Below, one piece after another: positions 32,506-35,446 of a DNA stretch of 35,446 bases. The DNA is taken from NCBI GenBank assembly GCA_003150395.1, contig QAMI01000055.1:1-35446 (forward strand). The letters run 5' to 3'. The stretch's first letter is position 1. Each line of letters begins with the position of its first letter. A model generated the notes under the pieces. It worked only from the letters and a program-made list of their open reading frames with translations. It did no database searches and was not told where the DNA came from. The translations under genes were made by a program, and so were the position numbers. The DNA comes from Candidatus Gastranaerophilales bacterium. Its GTDB lineage: Bacteria; Cyanobacteriota; Vampirovibrionia; Gastranaerophilales; Gastranaerophilaceae.

Positions 32506-32520
32506 AAAGTAATTGTAGCA
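32506..32520 (-). promoter_or_regulatory. Extended -10 promoter of recG, abutting the start codon
   Basis: Minus strand TGC-TACAAT (32512-32520) followed by 6 nt and the ATG at 32505. The -35 region (TTTTAT) is poor, as expected with an extended -10. Confidence 0.6.
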
Positions 32521-32590
32521 TACTTTTTGACCAAATAAAATTTATTATTTCAAGTTTATATAAATTTTTTTGAATAACAGAATCAGTAAG

Positions 32591-34540
32591 CTAGTTTATT
32601 CTTAAAACTTCGTAAATATCCATTTTTTTAGCTTTGCCGCGGATTTGAACTTCACTGATTTTGATTACGTCTGCAATTGTGCTTACGTATGAGTATGTTG
32701 AACTACTTATTAAAAAGTTTGTTTTATAAACTTTGTTGTAGCTTTCAATACGGCTGGCAAGGTTTACTGTGTCGCCAATGACTGTGTATTCAAGACGTTT
32801 TTCAGACCCGATATTTCCAACAAATGCATCGCCTGTGTTTATTCCAACTCCGATTTCGATTTTTGGTTTGCCTTCAAAAAGCCATTTATCCTGAAGCTCT
32901 TCAACTTTTTTTAGCATTTCGTACGCGCATTTTACTGCGTTTACAGGGTGATTTAAATCCTGAATAGGGTCGCCGAATACTGCCATGACAGCGTCTCCTA
33001 TAAATTTGTTAATTGTACCATTGTATTTTGTAATTATTGGTTCAATTTCAGAAAAATATTCGTTTAAAATCACGGAAACATCTTCTGCTGACATCTTTTC
33101 GCTCATGCTTGTAAATCCTCTGATATCAGCAAATAAAACAGTTACGTTCGCACGTTTCCCGCCAAGTTTTATATCGTCAATATTTTTAACAACGTTTTTC
33201 ATGACATCTTGAGAAAGATATTTACCCATTGCCTGTTTAATTTTTTCTTTGTTCCGGCCTTCCATGATGAAATTGTATGAGTATGCAAAAACCATTGTAA
33301 CAAGTTGTATTGCCAGCGGTGTAATTACATTTACCGCAAAATTATTTCTGTAACATAAAATTGCCGCTCCCAGATAACAAAAGGCAACTGCTGCAAGGAT
33401 GCCTATTGATTTGAAAAAAGACATTCTGCTGATGATTATGAAAGTCAAAATGCTTAAAAATACTATAACTAATACGTCTTGCCCGAATGTAGACATACGC
33501 ATTAATTCATTGTTTAGAAGATTGTTGAAGTTAGTCGCCTGAACATCAACGCCAGGGTGTTCTGAAAGCATTGGTGTCGGAAGTTCGTCAATTACTTTGA
33601 TTGCTGAAGCTTTTGCGTTAGCACCGACAAAGACGATTTTTCCGTTAAATTCTGACGGATCAATTATTGGTTTTTCTCCGTTTCGTATGTTATCAAGTGA
33701 ATCAATAAGATCGGAGGCTGAATAGGTTTTGTGTGAAAAAGAGCTGTTGGGGCGGATTTTGTAGTATTTCAGATAGCTTTGAATTCCGTTATAGCTTGAG
33801 AAAGACGGAATACTCAGCCCTGTTTTATCAACGACTATGGAATTATCATATATAGAAGCCTCTTTTGTATCGTTAAGAAGCATGTACATTCTTAACGATA
33901 GTGATGGATAAAACTTGTTATCAACCGAAACAATTTGGTCTGCATAGATTAGATAGCCGTTTGCACTGAATCTTGTTGAATTAACAGACCCTGCGTATTT
34001 CACGGCATCAAAATATCCTTTTGGAAATTTAATATAGCTTTTATATTTTGAAGGGTATATGTTTTTGCGTTTATCTTTAATATTTACGCCGAATTTTTCA
34101 AAAAATTTCTGAGAATATTGTCCGTTTCCAGTTTCTTCCAGATTTTTTCCGTCAGAAAGACTGAAACCTACAACAAGATTATCTATTTTTGAAAGAATTT
34201 TGAAAAATTTGGCATCTGATTCAGGATTGTCTTTGTCCAGGCTGTTTACCAGAGCATCATATCCGATGAGTTTCGGATTTGCATATTCATGCAGGTATTC
34301 AAAAACTTTTCCGTAAAGTTCACGCTTCCACGGCCATCTGTATTTTGAAACAGATTTGTCATCAATAACAACCACAACAACGTCCTCCGGCGCAGGTTTG
34401 CGCGCTGAGAAATAATTAACCATGAGATTGTATGCATTCGGTTCAAATATCTGCCAGGAAAAAAGTATCACAACAATTGACAAAATTATGTGAAATAGTA
34501 CTGAATATATAAAAAACGCTTTTGATTTTAACTTTTTCAT
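32591..34540 (-). CDS. CHASE2-domain class III adenylate cyclase
   Basis: 649 residues. N-terminal membrane helix (about 10-32), an extracytoplasmic CHASE2 sensor (about 40-350, with V-V-V-I-D-D-K-S and G-K-I-V-F-V-G-A-N-A), three membrane helices (about 360-435), and a class III cyclase domain (about 460-649). Catalytic metal Asp472 (F-A-D-I-R-G-F-T) and Asp516 (F-I-G-D-A-V), purine-selecting Lys512 and Thr586 (Y-T-V-I-G-D), and Asn593 and Arg597 of N-L-A-S-R are all present, predicting cAMP rather than cGMP and an active enzyme. AGGAGG precedes the ATG. Divergent from eda with only 48 nt between. The signal sensed is unknown. Confidence 0.94.
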   Translation of the reverse strand: MKKLKSKAFFIYSVLFHIILSIVVILFSWQIFEPNAYNLMVNYFSARKPAPEDVVVVVIDDKSVSKYRWPWKRELYGKVFEYLHEYANPKLIGYDALVNSLDKDNPESDAKFFKILSKIDNLVVGFSLSDGKNLEETGNGQYSQKFFEKFGVNIKDKRKNIYPSKYKSYIKFPKGYFDAVKYAGSVNSTRFSANGYLIYADQIVSVDNKFYPSLSLRMYMLLNDTKEASIYDNSIVVDKTGLSIPSFSSYNGIQSYLKYYKIRPNSSFSHKTYSASDLIDSLDNIRNGEKPIIDPSEFNGKIVFVGANAKASAIKVIDELPTPMLSEHPGVDVQATNFNNLLNNELMRMSTFGQDVLVIVFLSILTFIIISRMSFFKSIGILAAVAFCYLGAAILCYRNNFAVNVITPLAIQLVTMVFAYSYNFIMEGRNKEKIKQAMGKYLSQDVMKNVVKNIDDIKLGGKRANVTVLFADIRGFTSMSEKMSAEDVSVILNEYFSEIEPIITKYNGTINKFIGDAVMAVFGDPIQDLNHPVNAVKCAYEMLKKVEELQDKWLFEGKPKIEIGVGINTGDAFVGNIGSEKRLEYTVIGDTVNLASRIESYNKVYKTNFLISSSTYSYVSTIADVIKISEVQIRGKAKKMDIYEVLRIN

Positions 34541-34556
34541 ACCCCTCCTTATTTTA

Positions 34557-34565
34557 TGATATAAT
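34557..34565 (+). promoter_or_regulatory. Extended -10 promoter of the aldolase-kinase operon
   Basis: TGA-TATAAT (34557-34565) with predicted start near 34572 and SD AAGGATAG (34577-34584) before the ATG at 34589. No clear -35. It overlaps the region upstream of the divergent cyclase gene. Confidence 0.55.
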
Positions 34566-34588
34566 AAATTTTGAAAAAAGGATAGATT

Positions 34589-35206
34589 ATGAACGAAAAT
34601 TTAGTAAATATACTCTCACAAGAAAAACTTTTTCCTATTATTAGAAGTAATAATGCTGAAGTTGTGAAAAACACTGCATATGCTTTGATTGAAGGTGGTG
34701 TAAAGTTTCTGGAAATTAACGTTGAAAGTCCGGAAATATATTTTGCGATTGACGAAATTTCAAAACATGCATCTGTATGTGCAGGAGGTATAATCACTTC
34801 TATGCAGGCCCATGCCGCTGTTCAGGCAGGTGCAGAATTTTTATCCTCCCCGATTTTTCAAATGAATCTTGTTAAGTTTTCAAAAGATAGAAGGATTCCT
34901 TTTATTGCCGGCACGTCAACCGCAAATGAAGCTTATTCGGCTTGGAAGTCCAGAGTTCAGCTTATTAAAATTTATCCGATTGAGGCAATGGGCGGGGTTT
35001 CCTATCTTAAAAACCTTTTAAGACCCATGCCGTTTTTGAAAATCATGCCCACCGGAAATATAAAACTTGCTGATGTTCAAAATTATATTGATGCCGGAGC
35101 GGTTGCCGTTGGTGTCGGAAGAGATTTAACGGAAGGTTCTTCATATTCTGAAATTACAAAGCGTGTAAGAGGTGCCCTTAATCATTTAAAGGATTGTCAT
35201 GAATAA
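34589..35206 (+). CDS. eda: KDPG/KHG aldolase-family protein
   Basis: 205 residues, class I aldolase TIM barrel. The Schiff-base lysine is Lys127 in I-K-I-Y-P-I-E, and the general acid/base Glu42 is in L-E-I-N-V. In E. coli Eda the loop reads E-V-T-L-R-T-P with a phosphate-contacting Arg49; here it is E-I-N-V-E-S-P, so the Arg is Glu46, and A-G-T-V becomes A-G-G-I. It probably cleaves a 2-keto-3-deoxy sugar acid, with a substrate other than KDPG possible. Its stop overlaps the next gene's start by 8 nt. That gene is a PfkB kinase of the KDG-kinase type, the normal partner in 2-keto-3-deoxygluconate breakdown. Confidence 0.88.
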   Translation: MNENLVNILSQEKLFPIIRSNNAEVVKNTAYALIEGGVKFLEINVESPEIYFAIDEISKHASVCAGGIITSMQAHAAVQAGAEFLSSPIFQMNLVKFSKDRRIPFIAGTSTANEAYSAWKSRVQLIKIYPIEAMGGVSYLKNLLRPMPFLKIMPTGNIKLADVQNYIDAGAVAVGVGRDLTEGSSYSEITKRVRGALNHLKDCHE

Positions 35207-35446
35207 AAATCTTGATATTATTACAATTGGTGAAAGTCTTATTGAACTTTCGAGTGACGAACATTTGAGTTCTGCTTTAACTCTTGAAAAGTATTATGGC
35301 GGAGATACTTTAACAGCTGCTGTTGCTGCTTCCAGAATGGGTTCAAGTGTTGGCTTGATTACAAGAGTAGGTGATGATGTTTTTAAAGATTACCTTCTTG
35401 AAAGCTGGAAAAATGAGGGGCTTGATATTTCACAAGTGAAAATTTC
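35199..35446 (+). CDS. kdgK: PfkB-family sugar kinase, probable 2-keto-3-deoxygluconate kinase (3' end cut by window)
   Basis: First 82 residues only. I-T-I-G-E-S-L-I-E-L (about 8-17) and Y-Y-G-G-D-T-L-T-A-A-V-A-A-S-R-M-G (about 31-47), then I-T-R-V-G-D-D-V-F, are the N-terminal substrate-binding blocks of PfkB kinases; the G-G-D-T-L form is typical of KDG kinases. The start ATG at 35199 lies inside the end of eda (8-nt overlap), so the pair is translationally coupled. It would phosphorylate KDG to KDPG for the aldolase. Catalytic C-terminal motifs lie outside the window. Confidence 0.85.
   Translation, partial: MNKNLDIITIGESLIELSSDEHLSSALTLEKYYGGDTLTAAVAASRMGSSVGLITRVGDDVFKDYLLESWKNEGLDISQVKI

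Noticed and set aside
1..35446. CRISPR arrays, insertion sequences, phage genes, rRNA and tRNA genes
   Set aside because: No regularly spaced repeats, transposase or integrase motifs, or RNA-gene landmarks were seen on either strand.

Overview
The window looks like chromosomal DNA of a low-GC, anaerobic, non-photosynthetic bacterium of the cyanobacterial lineage (Melainabacteria / Vampirovibrionia type, possibly gut Gastranaerophilales). Supporting signs: the F-type ATP synthase operon has the order a-c-b'-b-delta-alpha-gamma with separate b and b' genes, as in cyanobacteria. There is also a Tic20/DUF4870-like membrane protein, a RecG with a long N-terminal extension, many TPR proteins, a complete biotin-dependent oxaloacetate-decarboxylase-type sodium pump, and no photosynthesis genes. 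The lineage is an inference from gene content; no 16S rRNA or marker tree is available.

Layout. 1-4955 (minus): atp operon, from subunit a back to a gamma gene cut by the window edge. 5064-9097 (plus): birA-oadG-oadA-oadB, a biotin ligase followed by all three subunits of the pump whose alpha subunit needs biotin, closed by a strong terminator. 9143-9845 (minus): two small tandem paralogues of unknown function. 9943-13243 (plus): a PurN-like formyltransferase with an altered active site, glgC, and two unknown membrane proteins. 13240-14417 (minus): ECF sigma factor and zinc-finger anti-sigma factor. 14527-17122 (minus): a homocitrate/isopropylmalate synthase-family enzyme and an aconitase-family large subunit. 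17298-18893 (plus): a large TPR protein. 19014-21578 (minus): an orphan sensor histidine kinase and an unknown membrane-anchored protein. 21878-23167 (plus): a secreted phosphodiester-glycosidase-domain protein with a strong promoter and a structured leader.

23262-25423 (minus) holds three related single-membrane-span proteins sharing an N-terminal M-x-I-E-[KR] motif and a G-W motif just after the membrane span. 25558-27057 (minus) holds a TPR protein and a Tic20-like protein, and 27281-28121 (minus) holds rpiB-rsfS. 28248-29961 (minus) holds two unknown paralogues with a shared G-L-T-K-G-E-K-W motif. 30121-32505 (minus) is recG and 32591-34540 (minus) a CHASE2-adenylate cyclase. 34589-35446 (plus) is a KDPG-aldolase-family gene overlapping a PfkB/KDG-kinase gene cut by the window edge.

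The less ordinary parts are: the lineage-specific-looking paralogue families at 9143-9845, 23262-25423 and 28248-29961; the formyltransferase with His-to-Gln in its active site and a Cys-rich tail; three genes (recG, the histidine kinase, the 358-residue TPR protein) whose predicted -10 boxes lie exactly 6 nt before the ATG with no Shine-Dalgarno sequence, implying leaderless mRNAs; and a hairpin that hides the ribosome-binding site of the ECF sigma factor. No tRNA, rRNA, CRISPR array, insertion sequence or phage gene was seen. No gene-free stretch exceeds 300 bases; the longest, 21579-21877, holds two promoters and a leader.
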